Of a stretch of DNA of 63,107 nucleotides, positions 10,662 through 18,564 are shown one piece after another. The translations under genes and the position numbers were made by a program. The notes beneath the pieces were generated by a model that saw nothing but the letters and a program-made list of their open reading frames with translations, was not told the DNA's origin and did not search any database. Origin of the DNA: Bradyrhizobium diversitatis (lineage in GTDB: Bacteria > Pseudomonadota > Alphaproteobacteria > Rhizobiales > Xanthobacteraceae); the NCBI RefSeq assembly GCF_016031635.1, contig NZ_JACEGD010000048.1:1-63107 (forward strand). Reading direction: 5' to 3'. The stretch's first letter is position 1. The number at the start of each line of letters is the position of its first letter.

Positions 10662-12146
10662 ATGCTCGATCGGGGCAAGGTTTTGATCAATTCCGGTTCT
10701 TCGGCACTTGCGTGGCCGAGCTGCACCGAATTCACGAGATTGATTCTTGCTGGAGTTTACTCGCACGGCGCAGCGTTTCGACGCGGCCTACTGATCAAAG
10801 CGATGGACCCCGTTCATGCACCACCTTTGGAAATCGGCTTCGACCCTCGTCCAGCTATCCATCTCGCATGGAAGGTGGAACGTGAGAGCTTAGGCTATCG
10901 CGCAGTTTGCGCGCTGATTCTCCTCGCCTACATCGTCGTTCTCTCATTCCGCCTTGCCCTGGGCTCGAACGGTGACGACCCCGATGGACTGACACTCGTC
11001 ATGATCGGTGTTTTCGCCGGCGGCGCGTTTTGGACGATGACGCACAGTGCCCGCCAGCGCAGCTCGCTCGAGCGATTCACGAGAGAGAACTTTAATCTGG
11101 AAATGGCAGCGTCGCTCCTGGAAGCGCCGCACGACCGGCGGCTCGAGGCCGGAATCGGAGGCCGCCAGCAGCGCGTGCTCGTCTACAGAGACTTCGAGCC
11201 GTTCAAATGTGCCGGAGCTGCGATCGGCCGATGGTCGTTCACTGTCGACGTCGAAAAGCCCGCGCACACGGCATCGGGAAAATCCGATCTGGTCCCGATA
11301 TCTCTGGCGGAGATCGACGACCTCATTGCTCAGCAGCTGCCACAAAGCGGGTTCGGAGACCTGATCACGCAGAGAATCGTCGCTTTGCGTGGCACGGATG
11401 CTTGGACATTACCCCTTGTCTCACGCAACGATTGGGCGAAGCAACCGACAGTCGCGCTGAATGAGATGGCGCTTTCGGATATCGTCGCCATGCATCCAGA
11501 TTTCGTCAGGGAGTACCTTCTGTTCCATGACGTCAGATGGGACGGGGAGCTGATACTCACTCATGCGGTCAAGACAACACACAAAGGCAGGATCTTCTAT
11601 ATCGAGGCGAGCAGGTTCCTGCTTACGCCGCCATTCAAGGAGTTCAGAACGGTCGATACCACGAACTTCCACGATCACAGACTGAAGACCAGGATTTCCC
11701 ATTTCGTCGGCGAGGTCATCGCAAGTCCCTTCGTGGTACTTGGCGAAGTCTACAATCTGATCGCGTTGTTCGCCGCGATTGGGCACTCAGGGCGGAGTCT
11801 TAAAAGGGAGTATCGCGACAGCGTGGAAGCGAACCCGAGATATGACTATGGCGCGACCGAGAGCACCCGGCGGGAAGTCATGGACGAAAAGTTCGAGCAC
11901 TACTTCCAGAAGACCGATCTGGACTTTGCTATCAAGGCTTTCGATCAATGCATTGTCGAGCTCGTCTGCGGCTACATGGAAACCCATGGCGTGGACGTCT
12001 CCGATCTGCGCAAGAAAGTGATGGCAATCTACAATTCCGGCATACTGGTTCAGGGCGGCGACGTGACAGCACAGGCGATGGCGGTTGGACAAGGCGCCAA
12101 CGCGACATCCTCCCACAATGCACAGCAAACGGTTCTCGCGTCATGA
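10662..12146 (+). CDS. Unknown membrane protein ending in an AVGQ motif
   Basis: I do not recognise this 494-residue protein. Two hydrophobic helices lie near residues 81-99 and 109-127, and a third hydrophobic stretch (PFVVLGEVYNLIALFAAIG) near 355-378; the rest looks soluble and charged. The last 30 residues contain VTAQAMAVGQGANATSS, which is closely matched by the N-terminus of the next gene. The start at 10662 has a GGGGAG ribosome site seven bases upstream; ATG 10803 (MDPVHAPPLEIGFD) is an alternative. The leader (10565-10650) is strikingly AT-rich and codon use is less GC-biased than in neighbouring genes, suggesting transfer. The stop overlaps the next start (ATGA). It may be part of a two-component conflict or signalling cassette. 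Confidence 0.75.
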   Translation: MLDRGKVLINSGSSALAWPSCTEFTRLILAGVYSHGAAFRRGLLIKAMDPVHAPPLEIGFDPRPAIHLAWKVERESLGYRAVCALILLAYIVVLSFRLALGSNGDDPDGLTLVMIGVFAGGAFWTMTHSARQRSSLERFTRENFNLEMAASLLEAPHDRRLEAGIGGRQQRVLVYRDFEPFKCAGAAIGRWSFTVDVEKPAHTASGKSDLVPISLAEIDDLIAQQLPQSGFGDLITQRIVALRGTDAWTLPLVSRNDWAKQPTVALNEMALSDIVAMHPDFVREYLLFHDVRWDGELILTHAVKTTHKGRIFYIEASRFLLTPPFKEFRTVDTTNFHDHRLKTRISHFVGEVIASPFVVLGEVYNLIALFAAIGHSGRSLKREYRDSVEANPRYDYGATESTRREVMDEKFEHYFQKTDLDFAIKAFDQCIVELVCGYMETHGVDVSDLRKKVMAIYNSGILVQGGDVTAQAMAVGQGANATSSHNAQQTVLAS

Positions 12147-12529
12147 CCAAGCCCGCGCAGACCACGTCCAACGAGGGCATCATCGCAACGAACGTCAGCG
12201 CTCAGGTCATTGCGGTCGGTCAAAACTCGACTGCGATCCAGACGCTCTCGGCTGGCGAGTCCAGGCAGCTCAGCGCTTTCGTGGCCGAGCTGCGCGACGA
12301 GCTTGCAAAGGTCCAGGCGCCGAATAAGGCCAAGGCCACGATCTCCGAGCACATAGATCAATTGGCCCAGGAGGCTGCGAAACCTGAGCCCGACCGCAGC
12401 CGGATCGAGACGGCCATCAAGGCGGTTTTCTCTTCGGCCAAGCTGCTCGGCGAGTTCGTGTCGGATGCCTCCAAAATCCTTGCTCCGATCACCAAGATCG
12501 CTGCATTTCTCGGCTTCGCCCTGTTTTGA
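12143..12529 (+). CDS. Small helical protein with N-terminal AVGQ motif
   Basis: The gene encodes 128 residues. Residues about 12-32 (ATNVSAQVIAVGQNSTAIQT) repeat the C-terminal motif of the preceding membrane protein. The remainder is predicted helical and charged (LSAFVAELRDELAKVQ, ISEHIDQLAQEAAKPEPDRS). It ends in a hydrophobic segment (SKILAPITKIAAFLGFALF) that could insert into or touch a membrane. Glycine/asparagine-type short motifs followed by such a helical module are familiar to me from bacterial conflict proteins, but I cannot name a family. Its ATG overlaps the upstream stop by four bases, so the two proteins are made together. The function is unknown. Confidence 0.8.
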   Translation: MTKPAQTTSNEGIIATNVSAQVIAVGQNSTAIQTLSAGESRQLSAFVAELRDELAKVQAPNKAKATISEHIDQLAQEAAKPEPDRSRIETAIKAVFSSAKLLGEFVSDASKILAPITKIAAFLGFALF

Positions 12530-12585
12530 CGAACCCGGTACCACGGCCTTCCACAGGGCGAAGGTACACCACTGGTAGCGCTATC

Positions 12586-12615
12586 TTGCGGCGGCTCCGC
12601 AAAGCCGACTAGAAT
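12586..12615 (+). promoter_or_regulatory. Possible sigma-70 promoter for the Bug-type gene
   Basis: TTGCGG at 12586-12591 and TAGAAT at 12610-12615 are separated by 18 bases, about 50 bases before the start codon at 12666. The match is moderate and unsupported by other data. Confidence 0.3.
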
Positions 12616-12665
12616 GCCGCCATTGACAAGAGCGCCCGACGTCACGGGCGCCGCTGGGAGGCTTC

Positions 12666-13658
12666 ATGTCCAAGATTACGCGCCGCACCTTTGCGGCCTC
12701 GACCGCCGCAGTCGCAGCATCCGCCGCCTTCGGCTTCAAGCCCGCGCTCGCACAAGCCTACCCGGCCCGGCCGATCACCGTGATCGTGCCCTGGGGCGCC
12801 GGCGGCGGCACCGACGCGACGGCGCGCATTGTCGCGGCGCTGCTGGAGAAGGACCTCGGTCAGCCCTTCAACGTGGTCAACCGCACCGGCGGCTCCGGCG
12901 TGGTCGGCCACAGCGCGATCGCGACCGCACAGCCCGACGGCTACACCATCGGCATGCTCACGGTCGAAATCTCGATGATGCACTGGCAGGGCCTGACCGA
13001 GCTGACGCCGAAGAGCTACACCCCGCTGGCGCTGATGAACGAGGACCCTCCGGGCATCCAGGTCTCCTCCTCGTCGCCCTACAAGACGGTCAAGGAGCTC
13101 GCCGATGCGATCAAGGCGGCGCCTCCCGGCAAGTTCAAGGCCTCCGGCACCGGCCAGGGCGGCATCTGGCATCTGGCCCTGGTCGGCTGGATGCAGGCCA
13201 TGGGCCTGCCTGCCAATCAGGTCGCGTGGGTGCCCTCGAACGGTGCGGCGCCGGCGATGCAGGATCTCGCCGCCGGCGGCCTCGACCTCACCACCTGCTC
13301 GGTGCCCGAGGCGCGCGCCATCATCGAGGCGGGCAAGGCCAGGAGCCTTGCCATCATGGCGCCGGCCCGCAACCCGATCTTCAAGGACGTGCCGACGCTG
13401 AAGGAGGCGATGGGCATCGACTACGCGACGGGCGCCTGGCGCGGCATCGCCGGGCCAAAGAACCTTCCGCCGGAGATCGCAACGAAGCTCACCGCGGCAC
13501 TGAAGAAGGTCTACGATTCCGCCGAGTACAAGGACTTCATGAGCAATCGCGGCTTCGGCACCGTGTGGGGCGATGCCGCTCACTTCGCCAGCTTCATGGA
13601 CAAGGGCGACGCCCAGATGGGCGAAGCCATGAAGGCGGCAGGCCTGAGCAAGGCGTGA
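12666..13658 (+). CDS. Tripartite tricarboxylate transporter substrate-binding protein (Bug family)
   Basis: This periplasmic solute receptor of a TTT system has 330 residues. The N-terminus MSKITRRTFAAS is a twin-arginine-like signal, with cleavage likely after ALAQA near residue 31. The mature start YPARPITVIVPWGAGGGTDA is the classic Bug opening with its ligand loop. NVVNRTGGSGVVGH and a late GIAGPKNLP are also typical. A GGGAGG ribosome site lies directly upstream. The TctB and TctA genes follow on the same strand after a repeat-bearing gap of 271 bases. The ligand cannot be told from sequence; Bug proteins bind carboxylates and many other small acids. Confidence 0.93.
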   Translation: MSKITRRTFAASTAAVAASAAFGFKPALAQAYPARPITVIVPWGAGGGTDATARIVAALLEKDLGQPFNVVNRTGGSGVVGHSAIATAQPDGYTIGMLTVEISMMHWQGLTELTPKSYTPLALMNEDPPGIQVSSSSPYKTVKELADAIKAAPPGKFKASGTGQGGIWHLALVGWMQAMGLPANQVAWVPSNGAAPAMQDLAAGGLDLTTCSVPEARAIIEAGKARSLAIMAPARNPIFKDVPTLKEAMGIDYATGAWRGIAGPKNLPPEIATKLTAALKKVYDSAEYKDFMSNRGFGTVWGDAAHFASFMDKGDAQMGEAMKAAGLSKA

Positions 13659-13730
13659 TGTTTCGCCTCTCCCCGCACGCGGCAGGGCTATCGGCATATG
13701 AAGAAGGTGGCGAGTAGCTCGCCTGCAGCC

Positions 13731-13843
13731 CATCCTTCGAGACGCCCGCCTACGGCGGGCCCTCAGGATGAGGTCGCGTTTTGCGGCGAGATATCAAAAC
13801 CTCATGGTGAGGAGCCCGCGAAAGCGGGCGTCTCGAACCATGC
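13731..13843. repeat. Two tandem palindromic repeat units
   Basis: Unit 1 (13731-13771) pairs CATCCTTCGAGACGCCCGC with GCGGGCCCTCAGGATG. Unit 2 (13800-13843) pairs CCTCATGGTGAGGAGCCCGC with GCGGGCGTCTCGAACCATG. Both share the core of the elements at 3099-3250 and 19959-20019. They sit between the receptor gene and tctB and may attenuate read-through inside the transporter operon. Confidence 0.75.
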
Positions 13844-13929
13844 AGGCCGAGCACCTTCGGCATATGCGCTGGCCCAGCCCATGCGGCGAGAGGGAGCGCA
13901 CCTCCCGGAATTCTGACAGGACCCCTCCC

Positions 13930-14421
13930 ATGCGTCTTCCCGACTCCGTGACGGGATCGTTTCTCGTCGTGCTCGGCGCAGCAGCTGCCTATGGCGGCTG
14001 GATCCTGCCGCCGGTGCCGGGCCAGCCGGTCGGCCCCAACGTGTTTCCGCTGGTGATCGGCTGCGGCCTTGCACTCTGCGGGCTCGCGATCGTGTTCGGC
14101 ATCGGCCGTTCCTTCGAGGAGGAGGAAGTGCTGGTCCCGTTGGAGGACGGCCGGGCCGCTGCCCCGCCACCGCAGGGCAGGCTCTACGGCCTGCGCGCGC
14201 TGCTGCCGCCGGCGTTGCTGCTGTTCTACGTCGCGGCGGCCGACCGGCTCGGTTTCATCATCACCGCCGCGATCATGGTCTACGTCACCTCGACCGCGCT
14301 CGGGGCCAGGTGGAAGCTGGCCCTGCCGCTCGCGGCCCTCTCGCCCTTCGCCATCCACCTCATCTTCGGCAAGCTGCTCCGCGTGCCGCTGCCCGCCGGC
14401 CTGTTGCCGGCGCCCTGGTAG
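13930..14421 (+). CDS. tctB: Tripartite tricarboxylate transporter, small membrane subunit TctB
   Basis: The protein has 163 residues with four hydrophobic segments: SFLVVLGAAAAYGGWIL, VFPLVIGCGLALCGLAIVF, ALLPPALLLFYVAA with FIITAAIMVYVTS, and LALPLAALSPFAIHLIFG. The opening motif PGQPVGPNVFPL matches TctB, where the P-x-G-P segment precedes the second helix. A charged, Pro-rich loop (EEEEVLVPLEDGRAAAPPP) lies between helices 2 and 3. The start MRLPDSVTG at 13930 was chosen because the open frame upstream consists only of repeat sequence. TctA begins four bases after the stop. It forms the membrane part of the TTT importer with TctA. Confidence 0.92.
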   Translation: MRLPDSVTGSFLVVLGAAAAYGGWILPPVPGQPVGPNVFPLVIGCGLALCGLAIVFGIGRSFEEEEVLVPLEDGRAAAPPPQGRLYGLRALLPPALLLFYVAAADRLGFIITAAIMVYVTSTALGARWKLALPLAALSPFAIHLIFGKLLRVPLPAGLLPAPW

Positions 14422-14425
14422 TCCC

Positions 14426-15937
14426 ATGCTGAAAACCCTGATCGATGCGTTCGCGCTGATCTCCACCTGGGAGGTCATCATCGCGATGTTCGCGGCGTCC
14501 GTGTACGGGCTCGTGATCGGCTCGCTGCCGGGCCTGTCGGCGACGATGGCGACCGCTCTGCTCGTCCCCGTCACCTTCTATCTCTCACCGATCGCGGCGA
14601 TCGCGACCATCGTCGCGGCCTCCTCGATGGCGATCTTCTCCGGCGACATTCCGGGCGCGCTGCTGCGCATTCCCGGTACGCCCGCTTCCGCCGCCTATGC
14701 GGACGAGGCCTACGCGATGACGCGCAAGGGCCAGGCCGAGCTCGCGCTCGGGGCCGGCGTCTGGTTCTCGGCGGTCGGCGGCATCGCCGGCGTGCTGTCG
14801 CTGATGATCCTGGCGCCGCCGCTGGCCGAGATCGCGTTGTCGTTCTCGACCTTCGAATATTTCTGGCTGGCGCTGCTCGGCCTGATGTGCGCCACCCTGG
14901 TTGCGCGCTCTTCGCCGGTGAAGGCGATCGCGGGCATGTTCATCGGCCTGCTCGTCGCCTGCATCGGCATCGAGAATCCCGGCGGCGTCCCGCGCTTCAC
15001 CTTTGGCCTCACCGATCTGTTCGGCGGCATCGAGCCGATCCCGGCGCTGGTCGGCGTGTTCGCGGTGGCGCAGGTGATGCGCGCGATGCTGACGCCCGAG
15101 CCGCCGCCGCTGCCGCGCCGAAAGTTCGGAAGCATTCTGGCCGGCCAGTGGAGGCTGACCAAGCTGTATCACTGGCAGATGACGCGCGGGAACATCGTCG
15201 GCATCATCATCGGCGTGCTGCCCGGCGCCGGCGCCGACATGGCCGCCTGGGTCTCCTATGCGATGTCGAAGCGCTTCTCCAAGGAGCCGGAAAAGTTCGG
15301 CACCGGCCATGTCGAAGGCCTGGTCGAAGCCGGCGCCAGCAACAATGCCAGCATCGCCTCCGGCTGGGTGCCCTCGCTGCTGTTCGGCATCCCCGGCGAC
15401 ACCATCGCCGCGATCGCGATCGGCGTGCTCTATATGAAGGGCCTCAATCCTGGTCCGACGCTGTTCACCGAGAAGGCGTCGAGCATGTACGCGATCTATC
15501 TGATGTTCATCATCGCGAACATCATGATGATCCCGCTCGGCATCGCCATGATCCGGGTCGCGGCCTACATCCTGCTGGCGCCGCGCTCGGCCATCATGCC
15601 GATCATCATGCTGTGCTGCGCCGTCGGCTCGTTCGCGATCGGCAACAACATGTTCGGCGTCGTCACCGTCGCCGCCTTCGGCGTGATCGGCTACGTCATG
15701 GAGGCGAACGGTTATCCCGTCGCCGCCATGGTGCTCGGCATCGTCATGGGCACCATGGTCGAGCAGGCCTTCGTCACCTCGCTGATCAAGTCCGACGGCA
15801 GCATCCTGCCGTTCTTCGAGCGGCCGGTCGCGGCGATCCTCGCCGCGATGGCGATCGGCGCGCTGCTCTGGCCGGTGATGGTGTGGGTGTGGCGGAAGGT
15901 GAAACAGCCGCAAGCCGCGGCGGCGACCACCCGTTGA
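14426..15937 (+). CDS. tctA: Tripartite tricarboxylate transporter, large permease TctA
   Basis: This 503-residue polytopic permease is of normal length. Duplicated TctA signatures are visible: GLVIGSLPGLSATMATALLVPVTF near residue 30 and IIGVLPGAGADMAAWVSYAM near residue 265. GIENPGGVPRFTFG and GASNNASIASGWVPSLLFGIPGD (in two parts) are also present, with about 12 hydrophobic helices. It uses a proton or sodium gradient to import the ligand delivered by the Bug receptor. The start ATG 14426 (MLKTLIDAFALI) lies four bases after the tctB stop, so the two are translated from one message. Confidence 0.95.
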   Translation: MLKTLIDAFALISTWEVIIAMFAASVYGLVIGSLPGLSATMATALLVPVTFYLSPIAAIATIVAASSMAIFSGDIPGALLRIPGTPASAAYADEAYAMTRKGQAELALGAGVWFSAVGGIAGVLSLMILAPPLAEIALSFSTFEYFWLALLGLMCATLVARSSPVKAIAGMFIGLLVACIGIENPGGVPRFTFGLTDLFGGIEPIPALVGVFAVAQVMRAMLTPEPPPLPRRKFGSILAGQWRLTKLYHWQMTRGNIVGIIIGVLPGAGADMAAWVSYAMSKRFSKEPEKFGTGHVEGLVEAGASNNASIASGWVPSLLFGIPGDTIAAIAIGVLYMKGLNPGPTLFTEKASSMYAIYLMFIIANIMMIPLGIAMIRVAAYILLAPRSAIMPIIMLCCAVGSFAIGNNMFGVVTVAAFGVIGYVMEANGYPVAAMVLGIVMGTMVEQAFVTSLIKSDGSILPFFERPVAAILAAMAIGALLWPVMVWVWRKVKQPQAAAATTR

Positions 15938-16024
15938 TATCGGGCGGGCGGCTCTCGCCTGCCTCGCCCGGGCGGTCGAGGCCGGCGGCTGGGCCGGGCC
16001 GGAACCCTGTGCTATTATAGAGCC

Positions 16025-16339
16025 ATGACAGAGGTCGCAGACGTTCAACTCAAGACTATTGTCGGGAAGCTCCGAGAGCTTGCTCCCGCCTTGAGGGCCG
16101 CGGGGGTCACCCGCCTGTACCTGTTTGGGTCCCGCGCACGTGGCGACGCCCGCCCCCACAGCGATCTTGATGTCCTGATCGAGACGACCTCGCGCGAGGA
16201 AACGCCGCGGTTCGACTATTTCAGGGTCCTGCACCTGATCGAGGATCAGGTCGGCCTTCGAGCGCAGCTCTCGATGCGGGACCTGCTGAAGCCGCGCGTG
16301 GCTGAACGGATCGCGGATGATCTGGTTGAGGTCTTCTGA
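16025..16339 (+). CDS. MNT-domain nucleotidyltransferase antitoxin (MntA-like)
   Basis: This minimal nucleotidyltransferase has 104 residues. The catalytic signature is at residues 35-49: GSRARGDARPHSDLDV, i.e. GSx10DxD with Asp47 and Asp49, followed by LIE. In the MntA/HepT systems, this type of protein transfers AMP onto a Tyr of the partner HEPN toxin and silences it. The partner gene starts directly at the next base (16340). Codon use and GC are slightly lower than in the flanking tctA and meaB, consistent with an acquired module dropped between metabolic genes. Confidence 0.9.
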   Translation: MTEVADVQLKTIVGKLRELAPALRAAGVTRLYLFGSRARGDARPHSDLDVLIETTSREETPRFDYFRVLHLIEDQVGLRAQLSMRDLLKPRVAERIADDLVEVF

Positions 16340-16699
16340 ATGCCGCCGACCGCGGAAGACCGGCTGCGAGATATTCTGGAAGCCATCACCGACATCGAAA
16401 GCGTCGTGAAGGGCCTCAGCTTCGATCAGTTCGTCTCTGAAAGGACCTCTCGTCTGGCAATCGAACGCCTTCTCGAGATCGTCTGCGAGGCTTCGAGATT
16501 CATCCCGGATGAGATCAAGCGAACCGAGCCTGGAATCGACTGGCGCAAGATGATCGACTTCGGAAATCTTCTACGTCATGCCTACCATATGACCAAAGCC
16601 GAGATCGTCTGGGACATCATTCGAACTCACCTTCCACCGTTGAAATCCTGCGCTGAAGACACCTTCGCATGTCGGGCCCCTAGCGGCTGGACGCGATAA
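16340..16699 (+). CDS. HEPN-domain protein (HepT/DUF86-like)
   Basis: The protein has 119 residues and is all-helical, as DUF86 proteins are (IERLLEIVCEASRFIPDEIK, then WRKMIDFGNLLRHAYH). The usual RNase motif RX4-6H is not present in canonical form. Where Arg is expected five residues before His there is Gly75, in GNLLRHAYH (residues 75-83), although the H-x-Y part that is AMPylated in HepT proteins is kept (His80, Tyr82). Such G-N-x-L-R-H variants occur in part of the DUF86 family as I recall it. It is adjacent to the MNT gene with no gap, and meaB begins five bases after its stop. Confidence 0.85.
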   Translation: MPPTAEDRLRDILEAITDIESVVKGLSFDQFVSERTSRLAIERLLEIVCEASRFIPDEIKRTEPGIDWRKMIDFGNLLRHAYHMTKAEIVWDIIRTHLPPLKSCAEDTFACRAPSGWTR

Positions 16700-16704
16700 C
16701 AATC

Positions 16705-17691
16705 ATGACCATTGGCAAATCCATCGACATCAAGACCCTCGCCAGAGAGCTCCGCGCCGGCAGCCGCGCGGCGCTCGCCCGCGCCATCACGCTGGTGGAG
16801 AGCCGGCGCGCCGATCATCAGGCGCTTTCGCGCGAGCTGGTGCAGATGCTGCTGCCCGACACCGGCAAGGCGTTTCGCGTCGGCATCACCGGCTCGCCCG
16901 GCGTCGGCAAGTCCACCACCATCGATGCGCTCGGGACGTATCTGATCGAGCAGGGCCACAAAGTCGCGGTGCTCGCGGTCGATCCGTCCTCGGCACGCAG
17001 CGGCGGCTCGATCCTCGGCGACAAGACGCGGATGGCGCGGCTCTCGGCCTCGGACAGTGCCTTCATCCGCCCCTCGCCGTCCTCGGGCACGCTCGGCGGC
17101 GTCGCGGCGAAGACGCGCGAGGCGATGCTGCTGTGCGAAGCCGCCGGCTTCGACGTCGTGCTCGTCGAGACCGTCGGCATCGGCCAGTCCGAGACCGCAG
17201 TGTGCGACATGACGGATTTCTTCCTGGCGCTGATGCTGCCGGGCGGCGGCGACGAGCTGCAGGGCATCAAGAAGGGCCTGGTCGAACTCGCCGACATGAT
17301 CGCCATCAACAAGGCCGACGGCGACAATCTCAAGCGCGCCAACATCACCGCCGCGGATTATCGCGGCGCGCTGCACATCCTGGCGCCGAGATCCGAGCAT
17401 TGGCACCCGCCTGTTGTCACATATTCAGCGCTGGCCGGCACCGGCATCGCCGAGCTCTGGCAGAAGGTTTTGGACCACCGCAAGGCGATGAATGCGTCCG
17501 GCGACTTCGCCGCGCGGCGGCGCGACCAGCAGGTGAAATGGATGTGGTCGATGCTGGAGCAGCGCATGCTGGCGAGGTTGCGCAGCGAAGCGTCGGTGCG
17601 GACCAAGGTCCGGAAGATCGAGGCCGAGGTCGCCGAGGGCCATCTCACGCCGGCGCTCGCCGCCGAGCGTATTCTGGAGTTGCTGCAATGA
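16705..17691 (+). CDS. meaB: Methylmalonyl-CoA mutase-associated GTPase MeaB
   Basis: This G3E-family GTPase protects methylmalonyl-CoA mutase and gates adenosylcobalamin loading. It has 328 residues. The P-loop GSPGVGKST is at 63-71. AVDPSSARSGGSILGDKTRM, the VETVGIGQSE switch and NKADGDN (NKxD) are as in MeaB/ArgK. The C-terminal dimerisation region is present (VKWMWSMLEQRM and after). Its mutase partner lies 7 kb upstream (7478-9634) with a TTT transporter and a toxin-antitoxin pair between them. The pyroglutamyl peptidase gene overlaps its stop (ATGA). An older ArgK kinase label should be ignored. Confidence 0.95.
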   Translation: MTIGKSIDIKTLARELRAGSRAALARAITLVESRRADHQALSRELVQMLLPDTGKAFRVGITGSPGVGKSTTIDALGTYLIEQGHKVAVLAVDPSSARSGGSILGDKTRMARLSASDSAFIRPSPSSGTLGGVAAKTREAMLLCEAAGFDVVLVETVGIGQSETAVCDMTDFFLALMLPGGGDELQGIKKGLVELADMIAINKADGDNLKRANITAADYRGALHILAPRSEHWHPPVVTYSALAGTGIAELWQKVLDHRKAMNASGDFAARRRDQQVKWMWSMLEQRMLARLRSEASVRTKVRKIEAEVAEGHLTPALAAERILELLQ

Positions 17692-18341
17692 CCGGGCCCC
17701 GCATTCTCCTCACCGGCTTCGGGCCATTTCCGGGCGCGCCCTACAATCCGACCCAGGCGTTGGTGGCCCGGCTGATGCAGTTGCGCAGGCCGGCGCTCGA
17801 CGATGTCGAGTTGTCGAGCCACATCTTCCCGGTCACCTATGCTGCCGTCGACCGGCAATTGCCGGACGTGCTCGCCGCCCAAAAGCCCGACGCGCTCTTG
17901 ATGTTCGGCCTCGCGGCGCGCACGCCCTATCTGCGGATCGAGACCCGCGCCCGCAACGCCGTGACCATGCTCTGGCCGGATGCCGCCAACACCCGCTCGA
18001 GCAAACGCGGCATCGCCGGCCATGCAGATGCGATGACGTTCGGCCCGCACACCGCACGGCTGCTGCGCGCCGCGCGCCTCACCGGCATCGACGCGCGGCC
18101 CTCGCGCGATGCCGGCGCCTATCTCTGCAATTACCTGAGCTGGCGCGCGATCGAGAACGTCAGGTCGGGCGGGCCGAAGCTTGCGACCTTCATCCACATT
18201 CCGCTGCTTGCGCGCAGCGGCGCCGTGCGGCGCAAGGGTTCAGCCCGGATCACGCTGGAGGAACTGGTGGATGCGGGGGAAGCCATGCTGATGGAGGTGG
18301 TGCAGTTGGCGCGGAAGCGGCGGAACACGCCGGTCTCGTAG
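17688..18341 (+). CDS. pcp: Pyroglutamyl-peptidase I (peptidase C15)
   Basis: The enzyme removes N-terminal pyroglutamate from peptides in the cytosol. It has 217 residues, normal for C15. The opening ILLTGFGPFPGAPYNPT is characteristic. The triad can be placed at Glu85 (LRIETRARN), Cys147 (DAGAYLCNYLSW) and His170 (FIHIPLL). The ATG overlaps the meaB stop by four bases, so it is probably expressed with meaB although the two have no known biochemical link. The stop codon lies at the edge of a palindromic repeat that begins at 18338. Confidence 0.93.
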   Translation: MTGPRILLTGFGPFPGAPYNPTQALVARLMQLRRPALDDVELSSHIFPVTYAAVDRQLPDVLAAQKPDALLMFGLAARTPYLRIETRARNAVTMLWPDAANTRSSKRGIAGHADAMTFGPHTARLLRAARLTGIDARPSRDAGAYLCNYLSWRAIENVRSGGPKLATFIHIPLLARSGAVRRKGSARITLEELVDAGEAMLMEVVQLARKRRNTPVS

Positions 18342-18453
18342 GGTGGATTAGCGAAGCGTAATCCACCTCTTCTGTCTCCGCGGATAGAGACCGTGGTGGT
18401 TACGCCTGACGGACTGCGCTTCGCGCAGCCGCAAGGCTAATAACCCACCCTAC
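18338..18453. repeat. Palindromic repeat with GTAGGGTGG ends
   Basis: Outer arms GTAGGGTGG at 18338-18346 and CCACCCTAC at 18445-18453 flank inner stems, including GGATTAGCGAAGCGTAATCC. The left arm overlaps the pcp stop codon. The element occupies most of the gap before the TIGR03808-type gene and could terminate the meaB-pcp transcript. Confidence 0.75.
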
Positions 18454-18564
18454 AGCACCGTCTTTGCGTAAACATTTAACCCTACCGCGAACAATCCTCA
18501 CGGCCCTCGCCGCGCTGGGCTACGAAACCGCTGCGGACCTCCCGCGTCCGCCGGAGGACGCGTC

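Noticed and set aside
12642..13733. Minus-strand open frame opposite the Bug-type receptor gene
   Set aside because: The plus-strand gene has a signal peptide, a ribosome site and Bug motifs. The antisense frame has none.
14585..16234. Long minus-strand open frame opposite tctA
   Set aside because: It is a mirror of tctA codon bias; Arg/His/Asp-rich with no motif.
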